64,000 bases of DNA. Origin: JBQTKD01 sp052389435. GTDB taxonomy: Bacteria > Actinomycetota > Actinomycetes > Sporichthyales > Sporichthyaceae. The notes under the pieces are model-generated. The model was not told the DNA's origin, ran no database searches, and worked only from the letters and a program-made list of their open reading frames with translations. The translations under genes were made by a program, and so were the position numbers. The stretch lies in contig JBQTIB010000066.1 of NCBI GenBank assembly GCA_052389435.1, positions 43,493 to 107,492 on the forward strand. Direction: 5' to 3'. Positions 7,541-16,438 of the stretch are shown here, piece by piece; the stretch's first letter is position 1; every line of letters starts with the position of its first letter.

Positions 7541-8374
7541 ATGTCCACCACCAGGGGAGTGCGGAGCGCGAACGACGGACACGCCGTCGGGCCGCTGCTC
7601 AGGGAATGGCGGGCTCGGCGTCGGCTCAGCCAGATGGACCTCGCGCTGTCGGTCGGGGTCTCGACGCGGCACCTGAGCTTCGTCGAGACCGGCCGGTCCC
7701 GGCCGAGCCCCGAACTGGTGCTGGCGTTGGCCGAGGGCCTGGAGGTTCCACTGCGCGAGCGCAACGCGCTGCTGCTCGCCGCCGGCTACGCGCCCCGCTT
7801 CCCTGCTCGGCCGCTGCAGGACGCGGCGCTGGCACCGGCCCTCGCCGCGGTCCGGCGCCTGCTCGACGCGCACGATCCATACCCGGGCATCGCCGTGGAC
7901 CGGTCCTGGGACATCGTGTTGGCCACCGCCGCGGCGTCGGTGTTCATCGAGGCCGTCGGCCCCGCGGCGTTGGCCCCGCGCCCCAACGCCTACCGGCTCG
8001 CGCTGCACCCCGCCGGGCTTGCCGCGCAGATCGCCAACTTCCCGACGTGGGCCGCGCACCTGCTCGAGCAGCTGGACCGCGCCATCGCGGCGACGGCCGA
8101 CCCCGACCTGCGGGCGCTGGCCGCCGAGGTGCGTGCCTACCCGAACGTTGCGGCGCTCGCACCGGCGCCGAAGCACGAGGCCGATCCGCTCCTGCTGCCG
8201 ATGCGTTTCGTGCTCGACGGCGCCGAGCTGTCGCTGTTCAGCACCATCACCACGTTCGGCACCGCCGTCGACGTAACCCTCGCGGAACTGTCGATCGAGC
8301 TGTTCTATCCCGCCGACGACGCCACCGCCCGCATGCTCGCCGGCCGCGGCAGCATCGAGTCGACCCTGAACTGA
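7541..8374 (+). CDS. MmyB-type HTH (XRE) transcriptional regulator
   Basis: A 277-residue regulator. Residues 15-75 are an XRE helix-turn-helix (LLREWRARRRLSQMDLALSV, STRHLSFVETGRSRPS). The rest is the MmyB-like ligand-binding domain, recognisable by AVDRSWDIVLATAAASVFIE, NAYRLALHPAGLAAQIANFP and the ending TITTFGTAVDVTLAELSIELFYPAD. Actinobacterial members usually control a nearby dehydrogenase or oxidoreductase gene and bind an apolar ligand; no such partner is adjacent here, so the target is unclear. An intergenic repeat (8381-8424) follows its stop. Confidence 0.85.
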   Translation: MSTTRGVRSANDGHAVGPLLREWRARRRLSQMDLALSVGVSTRHLSFVETGRSRPSPELVLALAEGLEVPLRERNALLLAAGYAPRFPARPLQDAALAPALAAVRRLLDAHDPYPGIAVDRSWDIVLATAAASVFIEAVGPAALAPRPNAYRLALHPAGLAAQIANFPTWAAHLLEQLDRAIAATADPDLRALAAEVRAYPNVAALAPAPKHEADPLLLPMRFVLDGAELSLFSTITTFGTAVDVTLAELSIELFYPADDATARMLAGRGSIESTLN

Positions 8375-8380
8375 CCCAGC

Positions 8381-8424
8381 CCCGTTGCGTCCGACGTCCA
8401 GCCTCTCGCAGCGGACACAAGGGG
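8381..8424. repeat. Dispersed GTCCGAC palindromic repeat, copy A
   Basis: An imperfect inverted repeat (8381-8393 with 8412-8424, 11 of 13 pairs) between two converging genes. The 16-nt word at 8387-8402 (GCGTCCGACGTCCAGC) is exactly repeated, inverted, at 61581-61596. It could double as a bidirectional terminator. Confidence 0.7.
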
Positions 8425-8437
8425 ATGTGACGGGACG

Positions 8438-9619
8438 TCAGCTCAGGGAGCGGAAGACCGTGCCGGTGCGGGGCTTGGGATAGAAGAAGGTGCTCTTGGG
8501 CGGCATCAGGCCGCGGGCCTCGGCCGTCGCGCGGATCTGATCCACGGACACCGGGCGCAGCAGGATCGCCGCCTGGGCGCGGCCGGACCGCACCGCGGCG
8601 AGCACGTGGCCGACGCCGTGCTGGTAGGTCAGCTCGTGCGGCGGGAGCGCCTCGGCCGCCTGCGCGACTCGGACCGAGTCCAGCGGCTCGACGACTCCGG
8701 GGCCGTTCTCGCGCAGCGGCGTCAGCAGGCGCAGCCCGTCGGCGGTCAGCAGCGCAAGGGATCGCTCGGCGACCAGGCGATTCACCACCTCCGGCGACGG
8801 CAGCGCCTCGAGTTCGCCGACGGCGAAGTCCGCGGCGAGCAGTGCGGGCAGGTCGCTGCCCTCGGGGAGCCCGGTGAGCAGGCGGTGGATGGGCTGGACC
8901 GTCAGTTGTTCGTGTTCGAGTTCGACGACCAGGCACATCGTGGCCGCTGCGCCCGCCGGAGCTGCGGGGGAGTCGGCGTACTTCAGGCACGTCGAGTACC
9001 GGTGGTGTCCGTCGGCGATCACCAGCGGCGCTGAGCCGACGGCCTCGCAGACGGCCTCGACAGCGGCGGGATCCTCGAGGCGCCAGAGTTCGTGGCCGAC
9101 GCCGTCCTCGTCGTGCCAGGCGCCGAGCGGCGTCGCGGCGTCGGTGTCCACCAGGGCGGTGAGTCCGCCGGCGAGGGACAGGCCCCAGATCGCCGAGAGG
9201 TTCGCCTTCGTGGCCTCGAGCAGGGCGAGCCGGTCGCTGTGCGCCTTCGGGGTCGTGTGCTCGTGCGGCAGGACGTCGACGCGCCCGACCGGGTCGATGG
9301 CCAGCGCCCCGAGAACGCCGAGGGTCCGGCGGACGGCGCCGGTTTCGTCGGTCGCGGTCATCCGGTAGGGGTAGAGCGCGGGGGAGTCGACGAGCAGGAC
9401 GCCCTCGGCCTGCCACCGAGCGAAGCGGCGCGCGGCCGCCTCGTACGGGTCGGGTCCGTCCTCGGCGACGGGCATGTCGATGCGGACGACGTTGTGCTCG
9501 TGCCGGGCGCACAGGCCCGCGCGCTCCTCGGCGTCGATGACGTCGTAGGGCGGCGCGGTCACCTCCTCGAGCGCCTCGGTGGCGTAGCGGATCCCGGCGA
9601 ACGGGCCGAACTGCGGCAT
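8438..9619 (-). CDS. DUF1015-family protein
   Basis: A 393-residue soluble protein of the widespread DUF1015 family (SMc04008-like). Family marks are the start FAGIRYATEALEEVTAPPYDVIDAEER, the HEHTTPKAHSDRLALLEATK segment, VIADGHHRYSTCLKY, and the end FYPKPRTGTVFRSL. The HEHT...DGHHRY residues look like a metal or active site, but the reaction is unknown; in several bacteria the gene sits with serine-pathway genes. ATG at 9619 follows TAGGAGCGCCC. It precedes no obvious operon partner; the ABC ATPase gene lies 16 bp upstream on the same strand and may be co-transcribed. Confidence 0.85.
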   Translation of the reverse strand: MPQFGPFAGIRYATEALEEVTAPPYDVIDAEERAGLCARHEHNVVRIDMPVAEDGPDPYEAAARRFARWQAEGVLLVDSPALYPYRMTATDETGAVRRTLGVLGALAIDPVGRVDVLPHEHTTPKAHSDRLALLEATKANLSAIWGLSLAGGLTALVDTDAATPLGAWHDEDGVGHELWRLEDPAAVEAVCEAVGSAPLVIADGHHRYSTCLKYADSPAAPAGAAATMCLVVELEHEQLTVQPIHRLLTGLPEGSDLPALLAADFAVGELEALPSPEVVNRLVAERSLALLTADGLRLLTPLRENGPGVVEPLDSVRVAQAAEALPPHELTYQHGVGHVLAAVRSGRAQAAILLRPVSVDQIRATAEARGLMPPKSTFFYPKPRTGTVFRSLS

Positions 9620-9635
9620 GGGCGCTCCTAGGCGA

Positions 9636-10256
9636 TCAGTCGAGGCTGAACGTACGGGCCTTCGCCGCGACGGCGAGGTCGAGGTCGTGGGTGCCGAGGA
9701 CGACGGTGCCCCCGCGTGCGGCGTACCCGCTGAGCAGTTCGGCAAGCAGCGGGCGGAAGCGTTCGTCGAGGCCGAACTCCGGGTCGTCGATCAACAGCAG
9801 CCGCGACGGACGGCAGAACGCCCGCGCAAGTGCCAGCCGCTGGCGCAGACCCTGGGAGAGCTTGAACGGTTCGTCGTCGGCGCGGTGGGCCAGTTCGAAG
9901 GTCTCGAGCACCCGCGGCGGGATCGGCCAGTCCTCCGGTAGGTCCTCGACCTGCAGGCGGGCGAGTTCCAGGATCTGCAGGACCGTGGCGCCCGGCTCCC
10001 AGTCCGGTTCGCCGGCCACCAGCACGACCTCGGCGGGCAGGCTCGGATCCTTCGGATCGCGGCCCAGGACGCGGACGCTGCCCGACTCGAACGGCACCAC
10101 GCCGCCGAGCACCTTCAGCAGCGTGGTCTTGCCCGAGCCGATGTCCCCGAGCACGGCGAGGATCTCGCCCGCGGGCACCGTGACGTCGACCCCGGCGAAC
10201 ACCGGGTATCCGCCCAGCCGTACGTCCAGGTTCGCGACCTCGACGACCTTGTCCAC
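9636..10256 (-). CDS. ABC transporter ATP-binding protein without adjacent permease
   Basis: A 206-residue nucleotide-binding subunit. It has Walker A GDIGSGKTT (about residue 37), Q-loop region VLVAGEPDWEPG, signature FKLSQGLRQRLALARAF, Walker B LLLIDDPE and the switch histidine GTHDLDL. The Q-loop glutamine seems replaced (AGEPD), and the signature is LSQG rather than LSGG. No membrane partner is nearby, which is unusual; the partner may be elsewhere, or the protein may act outside transport. GTG at 10256 lies 1 bp after the stop of the CoA-transferase gene, so translation is probably coupled. Confidence 0.85.
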   Translation of the reverse strand: MDKVVEVANLDVRLGGYPVFAGVDVTVPAGEILAVLGDIGSGKTTLLKVLGGVVPFESGSVRVLGRDPKDPSLPAEVVLVAGEPDWEPGATVLQILELARLQVEDLPEDWPIPPRVLETFELAHRADDEPFKLSQGLRQRLALARAFCRPSRLLLIDDPEFGLDERFRPLLAELLSGYAARGGTVVLGTHDLDLAVAAKARTFSLD

Positions 10257-10257
10257 C

Positions 10258-11445
10258 TCAGACCACCCCTCGTGCGCGTAGCTCGGCGATCGCCGCCGGG
10301 TCGTAGCCGAGTTCGCCCAGCACCGCGTCGGTGTGCTCGCCCACCTCCGGGATGGGGTCCATCCGCGGCGCGGTGCCGGGCAGCCCGATCGCCGGCAGCA
10401 GTGCGTCCAGCGTTCCGACGGGCGATTCGACCTGCTGCCAACGTCCCCGCTCGACGAGCTGAGGATGCGTCAGGAGCCCGGCGATGTCGTTGATCCGACC
10501 GTTCGCGATGCGGGCGGTGTCCAGACGTGCCGTCAGCTCGGCGGTGCTGCGAGCGCCGAAGATCGCGTCGAGGTGCTCGTGCAGGACGACGCGGTTGGCC
10601 ACGCGATCGGTGTTGGTTGCAAAGCGCGGATCGTCGGCGAGTTCGGGGCGGTCGAGCACCCCGACGCACAGGGAGCGCCACTCCCGGTCGTTCTGGATCG
10701 CGACGATCAGTTCGCCGTCGGCGCTGCGGAACGGTCCGTAGGGCGCGATGCCGGGATGCGCCGAGCCGGTGCGCGCCGGCGGGGTGCCGCCGTAGGAGGT
10801 CCAGTAGACGGGGAAGCCCATCCACTCCGCGAGGGAGTCGAACAGCGAAATCTCCACCGCGCGTCCGCGGCCGGTGCGGCCTCGTTCCACCAGGGCGGCG
10901 AGGATGCCGGAGAAGGCGTACATGCCCGCGGCGATGTCGGCGACCGGGATGCCGGTCTTCGAAGGGCTCTGCTCCGTGCCGGTGATCGAGAGCATCCCGG
11001 CCTCGGCCTGGATGAGCAGGTCGTAGGCCTTGGCGTCGCGGTAGGGACCGTCGCTGCCGTACCCGGAGATCGAGCAGTGCACCAGCTTTGGATGACGCTC
11101 CGTCAGTTCCTGCGCGCCCAGTCCCAGGCGGTCGGCCGCGCCCGGGGCGAAGTTCTGTACGAAAACGTCGGCGTCCTCGAGCAGGCGATCCACCACCTTT
11201 CGGGCGGCCGCGTCCTTGAGGTCGAGCGTCACGCTCTCCTTGGACCGGTTCAGCCACACGAAGTGGCTGGACATCCCGCGCACCGTGCGGTCGTAGGCGC
11301 GGGCGAAGTCTCCGACCCCCGGCCGCTCGATCTTCACCACCCGTGCGCCGAGATCGGCCAGTTGACGCGTTGCGAGCGGCGCGGCCACGGCCTGCTCGCA
11401 GCTCACCACGGTCAACCCGGACAGCGGCAGCGTGCCGGCACTCAC
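10258..11445 (-). CDS. Class III (CaiB/BaiF) CoA transferase
   Basis: A 395-residue family III acyl-CoA transferase that moves CoA between carboxylic acids. Landmarks are LSGLTVVSCEQAVAAPLATRQ at the N-terminus, LGARVVKIERPGVGDFAR, NRSKESVTLDL, and KAYDLLIQAEAGMLSITG, which holds the catalytic aspartate of this class. GTG at 11445. Its genetic coupling to a lone ABC ATPase is odd, and no beta-oxidation or carnitine genes lie next to it, so the acid substrate cannot be named. Confidence 0.9.
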   Translation of the reverse strand: MSAGTLPLSGLTVVSCEQAVAAPLATRQLADLGARVVKIERPGVGDFARAYDRTVRGMSSHFVWLNRSKESVTLDLKDAAARKVVDRLLEDADVFVQNFAPGAADRLGLGAQELTERHPKLVHCSISGYGSDGPYRDAKAYDLLIQAEAGMLSITGTEQSPSKTGIPVADIAAGMYAFSGILAALVERGRTGRGRAVEISLFDSLAEWMGFPVYWTSYGGTPPARTGSAHPGIAPYGPFRSADGELIVAIQNDREWRSLCVGVLDRPELADDPRFATNTDRVANRVVLHEHLDAIFGARSTAELTARLDTARIANGRINDIAGLLTHPQLVERGRWQQVESPVGTLDALLPAIGLPGTAPRMDPIPEVGEHTDAVLGELGYDPAAIAELRARGVV

Positions 11446-11648
11446 TCGTTCGCCCCTCGGGTTCGCATCCTGCGCCGGCGGGTGGGTCCATCGAAGGACC
11501 TCGATGGCCCGGCGTGCCGGCAGAAGGTGGACGGAGCGAGCCTAACGATCGCGACTCGGGCGCCGGCGCGCGCCTCGGGCGCGAATTTCTTGCGCGCCGA
11601 GCCTGCCGCCCTTGCGGATCTTCCCCCGCCAGCCCATAGCGTTGGGCC

Positions 11649-12215
11649 ATGACTGAAAACCCCGGTTCGGACCCCTCGGGCAACACGCCGCCGCCTCCCT
11701 ACGGCTCTCCGCCGTCGGGCCCGCCCTCCTACGACAAGCCGCCGAGCCCGGGCCAGCCGCCCGCGTACGGGCAGCCGCCGAGCTACGGCCAAGGTCAGCC
11801 GCCGCAGCCGCCGCCCTACGGCCAAGGTCAGCCGCCCGGCTACGGGCAGCAGCCGCCGGCCTACGGGCAGCCGCCGCAGGGCTGGGGCGATCCGGGTCCG
11901 GGCCAGCCGCCGCCCCCGGGCTACGGCCAACCGCCCTACGGCCAGCCGCCGGCCGGGTACGGGCCCCCGCCGCCCGGATACCCGGGCGGTCCGCCGCTGT
12001 CGGACAAGTCGAAGGTCGTCGCCGGGGTTCTGCAGATCCTGCTCGGCTTCTTCGGCGCGGGCCGCTTCTACACCGGCCACACCAAGATCGCGCTCCTGCA
12101 ACTGCTGGTCTCGGTCGTCACCTGTGGCATCGGCGCGGTGTGGGGCCTGATCGACGGCATCCTGATCCTCGTCAACGGCGGCACCGACTCCAAGGGCCGC
12201 ACGCTGAAGGGCTAG
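11649..12215 (+). CDS. TM2-domain protein with proline-rich cytoplasmic tail
   Basis: A 188-residue membrane protein. Residues 1-115 are a Pro/Gly/Tyr/Gln low-complexity tail of repeated PPxYGQ and PPGYGQ units. Residues 118-180 are a TM2 domain: two hydrophobic helices (VVAGVLQILLGFFGAGRFY, and LLVSVVTCGIGAVWGLIDGIL) joined by the short TGHTKIA loop with the conserved GAGRFY. Such proteins are common in actinobacteria. The tail looks like a flexible, possibly phase-separating or WW/SH3-binding-like region. ATG at 11649. A strong terminator follows at 12289. Confidence 0.85.
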   Translation: MTENPGSDPSGNTPPPPYGSPPSGPPSYDKPPSPGQPPAYGQPPSYGQGQPPQPPPYGQGQPPGYGQQPPAYGQPPQGWGDPGPGQPPPPGYGQPPYGQPPAGYGPPPPGYPGGPPLSDKSKVVAGVLQILLGFFGAGRFYTGHTKIALLQLLVSVVTCGIGAVWGLIDGILILVNGGTDSKGRTLKG

Positions 12216-12220
12216 GGCCT

Positions 12221-12272
12221 CGTAGCGTCCGATATCCAGCGTCCGGTGGGCTCCGCTTCGGCGGACGCAACG
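12221..12272. repeat. Dispersed GTCCGAC palindromic repeat, copy B
   Basis: Arms CGTAGCGTCCG (12221-12231) and CGGACGCAACG (12262-12272) pair at 10 of 11 positions. The internal 16-nt word CCAGCGTCCGGTGGGC (12236-12251) recurs exactly, inverted, at 61510-61525. It sits between converging genes, just before a normal terminator. Confidence 0.7.
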
Positions 12273-12288
12273 GTTGGTCCGCACACGA

Positions 12289-12324
12289 AAGAACCCCGCG
12301 AGCCGGAGGGCTCGCGGGGTTCTT
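12289..12324. terminator. Bidirectional terminator
   Basis: A perfect 16-bp stem (12289-12304 with 12309-12324) with a GGAG loop and A/T ends on both sides. It lies between the converging TM2 and aldehyde dehydrogenase genes and can stop transcription from both. Confidence 0.85.
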
Positions 12325-12338
12325 GTCGTCTTGGGGAC

Positions 12339-13772
12339 CTACAGGCCGATCGCGATGGTCTTGGTCTGGGTGTAGCCGAGCATGCCTTCGAAGCCCTTTT
12401 CGCGGCCGTAGCCGGACTTCTTCCAGCCGCCGAAGGGAAGCTCGACGCCGCCGGCGGCGCCGTAGGTGTTGATGAAGACCTGGCCGGTCTTGATCTTCTT
12501 GGCCATGCGCAGTGCGCGGCCGGCGTCCTTGGTCCAGATGCCGGCGACCAGGCCGAACTCGGTGGCGTTGGCTAGGCGGACGGCGTCGGCCTCGTCGTTG
12601 AACTTGGTGCCGACCAGGACCGGGCCGAAGACCTCTTCGCCGAAGAGGTAGTCGCCCTCGGAGACGTTGCCGAAGAAGGTCGGCTCCATGAAGTATCCGG
12701 CGCCGTGGCCCTCGGCGCGCTTGCCGCCGACGATCACGTCGCCCTGGCCGCGCTTGATGCCCTCGGCGACCATGCCCGAGACGGTGTCGAGTTGCTTGGC
12801 CGAGACGATCGGGCCCATGCCCGGGTCGGTGAGGCCGTGGCCGAGGGTGACCTTGCGGAACTCGGCGGCGATGAGGTCCTGGACCTCCTCGTAGCAGTCC
12901 TTGTGGATCAGGACGCGCGAACCGGCGGAGCAGGTCTGCCCGGCGTTCTGGATGATCGCGTTGACGACCTGCGGGATCGCGTCGGCGAAGTCGGCGTCCG
13001 GGAAGATGATGTTCGGGGACTTGCCGCCGAGCTCCAGCACGACGGGGATGACGTGGGTGGCGGCGTTCTTGGCGACCATCTCCCCGACCGGACGCGAGCC
13101 GGTGAAGGAGACGTGGTCGATGCCGTCGTGCGCGGTGAGCGCGTTGCCGACCGTCGAACCCGGGCCCTGCACGACGTTCCACACGCCGGGCGGGAACCCG
13201 GCCTCGAGCGCGAGCTGCGCGAGCACGGTGGCGTTGACCGGGGTCAGTTCGGCCGGCTTGAGCACGCAGCAGTTGCCGGCGGCCAGCGACGGGGCCAGGG
13301 TGCGGGCGATCATCTGCAGCGGGTAGTTCCACGGCGTGATGTGGCCGGTGACGCCGAACGGCTCGCGAATCGTCATGCCGAAGACCGACGGGGCGGTCTG
13401 CAGGGTGTCGCCGTCGAGGCACTCGACGATGGAGCCGTAGTACTCGAAGTACCGCGCGACCGCGACGACGTCCTTCTTGGCCTGGCTGATCGGCTTGCCG
13501 ACGTCCTTGGTCTCGTACTCGGCGATCTTGTCGCCGTCGCGCAGGATCAGCTCGGCGACCTTGCGCATCAGACGGCCGCGCTCGACGGCCGGGGTCTCCG
13601 ACCAGCCGCCGTCGTAGGCGGCACGGGCGGCCTTGGCCGCGAGGTCGAGTTCGGCCTCGCCGCACTGGCCGGCCTCGGCCCACTTCTCGGCGTTGCCCGG
13701 GTCGAGGACGTCGAGGACGCCCTCGCTGCCGTCGATTTCCTTGCCGTCGATGATCGAGGGAATGCGAAGCAC
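12339..13772 (-). CDS. NAD(P)-dependent aldehyde dehydrogenase
   Basis: A 477-residue ALDH-superfamily enzyme oxidising an aldehyde to its acid, close to betaine-aldehyde or gamma-aminobutyraldehyde dehydrogenase types. Visible sites are the cofactor segment PWNYPLQM, KPAELTP, FTGSRPVG, the general-base VLELGGKSPNI and the catalytic cysteine in NAGQTCSAGSR, then EEVFGPVL and LPFGGWKKSGYGREKG. ATG at 13772. It ends at a shared terminator and is followed upstream by an SDR gene 39 bp away on the same strand, so the two dehydrogenases probably form an alcohol-to-acid pair in one transcript. Confidence 0.92.
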   Translation of the reverse strand: MLRIPSIIDGKEIDGSEGVLDVLDPGNAEKWAEAGQCGEAELDLAAKAARAAYDGGWSETPAVERGRLMRKVAELILRDGDKIAEYETKDVGKPISQAKKDVVAVARYFEYYGSIVECLDGDTLQTAPSVFGMTIREPFGVTGHITPWNYPLQMIARTLAPSLAAGNCCVLKPAELTPVNATVLAQLALEAGFPPGVWNVVQGPGSTVGNALTAHDGIDHVSFTGSRPVGEMVAKNAATHVIPVVLELGGKSPNIIFPDADFADAIPQVVNAIIQNAGQTCSAGSRVLIHKDCYEEVQDLIAAEFRKVTLGHGLTDPGMGPIVSAKQLDTVSGMVAEGIKRGQGDVIVGGKRAEGHGAGYFMEPTFFGNVSEGDYLFGEEVFGPVLVGTKFNDEADAVRLANATEFGLVAGIWTKDAGRALRMAKKIKTGQVFINTYGAAGGVELPFGGWKKSGYGREKGFEGMLGYTQTKTIAIGL

Positions 13773-13811
13773 GGGTACTCCTAGGTATCTGGGCGGGACG
13801 CGAGGCGCGGA

Positions 13812-14576
13812 CTAGATTCCGCGTCCGCCGTCGATGGGCAGGACCACGCCGGTCAGGAACGAGGCCTCGTCGGAGGCGAAGTAGACGGCGGCCTCGGCGA
13901 TGTCCTCGGCGGTGGCGAGGCGCCCCAGCGGGATCGTCGAGATGAAGCGGGCCTTGCCGGCCTCGAAGTCGTTCTTGGCGCCGATGAACGAAGCGAGCAT
14001 CGGGGTGTCGGTGGCGACCGGGGCCAGGCAGTTCACGCGGATGTTGTCCGGCGCGAGCTCGATGGCCAGGGTGCGGGCCAGGTGGTTGGACGCGGCCTTG
14101 GACGGCGCGTAGGCGGAGAAGCCGGGGCGGGCGCGCTCGCCCATGATCGAACCGACGACGACGATCGAACCGCCGCCGCGGTTGCGTAGCGCGGGAGCGG
14201 CGGCGCGGGCGCCGAGCCACGGACCGAGCACGTTGACCGCGAAGGTCTTCTCGAACAGACCCGGCGCGAGCTCCTCGAACGGGGTCGGGTCGTGCGCCAT
14301 GCCGGCGTTGGCGACGAGGACGTCGAGGCCGCCGTACGTGCTCACCGCGAGGTCGACCGCGGCCTGGTTGTCCGCGGCGTTGGTGACGTCGCCCGCGATC
14401 GAGACCGCCTTGCCACCTTCCTCCGCGATTTCCTTCGCGACGGATTCGGCCTTGGCGCCGTCGAGGTCGGAGACCACGACCGAGGCGCCGAGCTGGGCGA
14501 AGCGGATGGAGGTTGCCCGACCCATGCCGGAACCGCCGCCCGTGACGATGGCGACCTTGCCACTCAGGGAGACCAC
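13812..14576 (-). CDS. Short-chain dehydrogenase/reductase (SDR)
   Basis: A 254-residue classical SDR with a Rossmann fold. The cofactor loop is TGGGSGMGRA, NAG lies at the beta-4 end, and the catalytic triad is the serine in VGSIMGE with YAPSK; IDGGRGI ends the chain as usual. The acidic SDLDGAK after beta-2 favours NAD(H). GTG at 14576 is set by the GAGG site 7 bp upstream and by the fold starting three residues later. It is co-directional with the aldehyde dehydrogenase and probably makes its aldehyde substrate from an alcohol. Confidence 0.9.
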   Translation of the reverse strand: MVSLSGKVAIVTGGGSGMGRATSIRFAQLGASVVVSDLDGAKAESVAKEIAEEGGKAVSIAGDVTNAADNQAAVDLAVSTYGGLDVLVANAGMAHDPTPFEELAPGLFEKTFAVNVLGPWLGARAAAPALRNRGGGSIVVVGSIMGERARPGFSAYAPSKAASNHLARTLAIELAPDNIRVNCLAPVATDTPMLASFIGAKNDFEAGKARFISTIPLGRLATAEDIAEAAVYFASDEASFLTGVVLPIDGGRGI

Positions 14577-14824
14577 TGTGCGCACCTCGGATCTTGTAGG
14601 TAGAACCTGGGACAGGGCGTGCTTGCGCCCTTCGGACCAGGGCCACGAGGGCGGCCGACGCCGGGACGCGAGGCCGCGAGGGGGACGAACCCTGGATCCG
14701 ACTTGTGCTGGCCGACACCGGCGCCGAAGCGTCCGGCAGGGCCGTCGATTCATCCTAAGACGGCAGTTCAGTGGGCATAAGGGGCGCGGAATGTGGCACT
14801 AGGCACCTCGGCCTGCCCGCTCGG

Positions 14825-15268
14825 TCACGTTCGCGAAGCCAGCCTCGAGGACAGTCCGCGCTCGCCCGCCCGCATCATCCACGCGTGGTTGGCCCGCAGC
14901 ACGGGGCGCAGGAAGCCGAGGGTGCGCAGCAGCGGCTTGGTGGCCTCGACCCGTTCGTGAAAGGCCGCCCGGGTGCCGCCGGCGTACGGGGTGAGCGTCC
15001 AGCCGGTGAACCCGACGAGGTCTCCGGACAGTCGCGCGTGCAGTTTCCCCGTTGCCGGATCGGTCTCGTGGCGGTGCGCGGTCACCTTCAGCGCGTAGGG
15101 CAGCGAGGAGCGGACGACGACCGCGCAGGTGTCGTCGTCGATGCGGCGGGCCTCCCGCACCTGCGGCCACCACTCCGGGTACAGATCGAGCCGCTCGAGG
15201 CAGGAGTAGACGACCTCGACGGGCGCCGGCAGCTGCCAGGCGCCTGTGAAGACGTAGGTGTGGTCCAC
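14825..15268 (-). CDS. SRPBCC-fold (polyketide cyclase/START-like) protein
   Basis: A roughly 147-residue helix-grip protein with a hydrophobic ligand pocket. It opens with the typical first strand and helix FTGAWQLPAPVEVVYSCLER followed by YPEWWPQV, then alternating strands (LVGFTGWTLTPYAGGTRAAF) and the long C-terminal helix from RPVLRANHAWMM. These proteins bind lipids or polyketide-like ligands. GTG at 15268 has no clear ribosome site, so it may be leaderless or start further in. It lies alone, and the ligand is unknown. Confidence 0.75.
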   Translation of the reverse strand: MDHTYVFTGAWQLPAPVEVVYSCLERLDLYPEWWPQVREARRIDDDTCAVVVRSSLPYALKVTAHRHETDPATGKLHARLSGDLVGFTGWTLTPYAGGTRAAFHERVEATKPLLRTLGFLRPVLRANHAWMMRAGERGLSSRLASRT

Positions 15269-15516
15269 GGGTTCAAGTCTGACGTTCGACCATTCGAGGG
15301 ACGTACGGGCCCCGGCGTCACCCACTCGGCCCCAGGACCGGTGATCGCGGGGTCCACATTGTCGAAGATCGGGGCGGAACCGGGACAGAACCTGCTGCGT
15401 CTCACCACTGTCCGGGACCGGGGGGTAGCGGACCGCAATCACTCGCGAGCCGAATGCGGCGGATGCATTGGGCCGCCGTACGCGGCGAGCGAGCAAACAC
15501 CGAGGGGGTCGGGGCC

Positions 15517-15933
15517 GTGCACTGGAGCTCGCATCTACACCGTCTGCTGTCCGTGTGCGTCTACGCCGAGGCCGGTCCCGGCGACGATGCAGCGGTGCTC
15601 GACGCCATCAGCGACCTGATCGACCTGCAGCTCGCCGTCGCCACGCGCTCCGGAGACCGGGTCGAGGCCAACAGCCTCGAGGTCGCGTCGCTGCACCTGG
15701 GCCTGGCCCGCGAGCACGCGATGCCCGCCGGCCCGTCCGCGGTGCCGACCGACCTGCCGGCCTCCGTCGCCGCCCGCGACGCCTGCGCCCTGCTCGACGC
15801 GCTGCTGTCCGTCGCCTCGCCCGGCCCGGCCTGCTACTCGCGCCGTCTGCACCTGCGCGCCGCGGCCCGCGCCCTGCGCGGCGAGCCGCTGCTGCCGACC
15901 CAGCGCGGCCGGGGAAGTTCCCGCACCGTCTAG
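15517..15933 (+). CDS. Hypothetical helical protein
   Basis: A 138-residue protein that I do not recognise. It reads as a bundle of amphipathic helices (HLHRLLSVCVYAEAGPGDD, VLDAISDLIDLQLAVATRSG), with a short Arg-rich tail ending SSRTV. GTG at 15517 follows a GAGGGGG site. A hairpin terminator follows its stop, which supports it as a real single-gene unit. Confidence 0.6.
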   Translation: MHWSSHLHRLLSVCVYAEAGPGDDAAVLDAISDLIDLQLAVATRSGDRVEANSLEVASLHLGLAREHAMPAGPSAVPTDLPASVAARDACALLDALLSVASPGPACYSRRLHLRAAARALRGEPLLPTQRGRGSSRTV

Positions 15934-15948
15934 CCACGCGTTTCGTCG

Positions 15949-15980
15949 AACGGCCGATCCGGTTCTCCGGGTCGGCCGTT
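15949..15980 (+). terminator. Hairpin terminator
   Basis: A 14-bp stem (15949-15962 with 15967-15980, one G-T pair) on a TTCT loop, 16 bp after the stop of the preceding gene. Confidence 0.7.
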
Positions 15981-16000
15981 TCGCATGGGCGGGCCGGTAA

Positions 16001-16025
16001 CCGTGGGGGATGACAACCCCCACGG
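16001..16025. other. Perfect hairpin in the 5' region of the LPHTG gene
   Basis: Arms CCGTGGGGG (16001-16009) and CCCCCACGG (16017-16025) enclose 7 nt. The 15934-16438 stretch has no gene; besides this hairpin it holds the terminator before it, the 16270 inverted repeat and a further hairpin at 16371-16393 (CCGG, bulged A, TGGCC, GGGG loop). The function of this one is open. Confidence 0.45.
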
Positions 16026-16269
16026 CGTCGTCCGCCAGGCGCCACCCGGGTGCGGTGCGGGCGCGTTCCCGCCCGGACTTCCATGGATGACGAAGCGCAG
16101 GTATTGCGACGGTAAAGCTTGCGGGACCGGTATGCCCGACTTCGTCCCGGCAGCGACGGGTGTGGGAGTTGTGACCGCGTTGCGCGATGCCAACCTCTTG
16201 CCCCGGAATTCCCGGCCGCTTGCGTCCCGATTCGTCACGTTCCGCGCTCGGAGATTGCGGCGTGTAATC

Positions 16270-16289
16270 GTCACTGGGCTCACAGTGAC
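16270..16289. promoter_or_regulatory. Operator-like inverted repeat upstream of the LPHTG gene
   Basis: Perfect 7-bp arms GTCACTG (16270-16276) and CAGTGAC (16283-16289) with a 6-bp spacer, 150 bp before the start codon of the surface-protein gene. It looks like a dimeric regulator site, but no regulator can be assigned. Confidence 0.4.
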
Positions 16290-16438
16290 TACTCAGAGAG
16301 GCGGAACCGTGAGATCCGCACCCCCGTCTATCGCTCCGTAGGCAACAACGAGGATCCGAGCAAGTCGGAACCGGATGGCCGGGGGGCCACCGGATCGCGG
16401 ACCGGGTCACTCATCCACATCACAAGGGGGATCCACCA

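Noticed and set aside
16001..16438. Possible c-di-AMP or other riboswitch before the LPHTG gene
   Set aside because: Several hairpins are present, but I could not match the conserved bases of the ydaO or any other known class.
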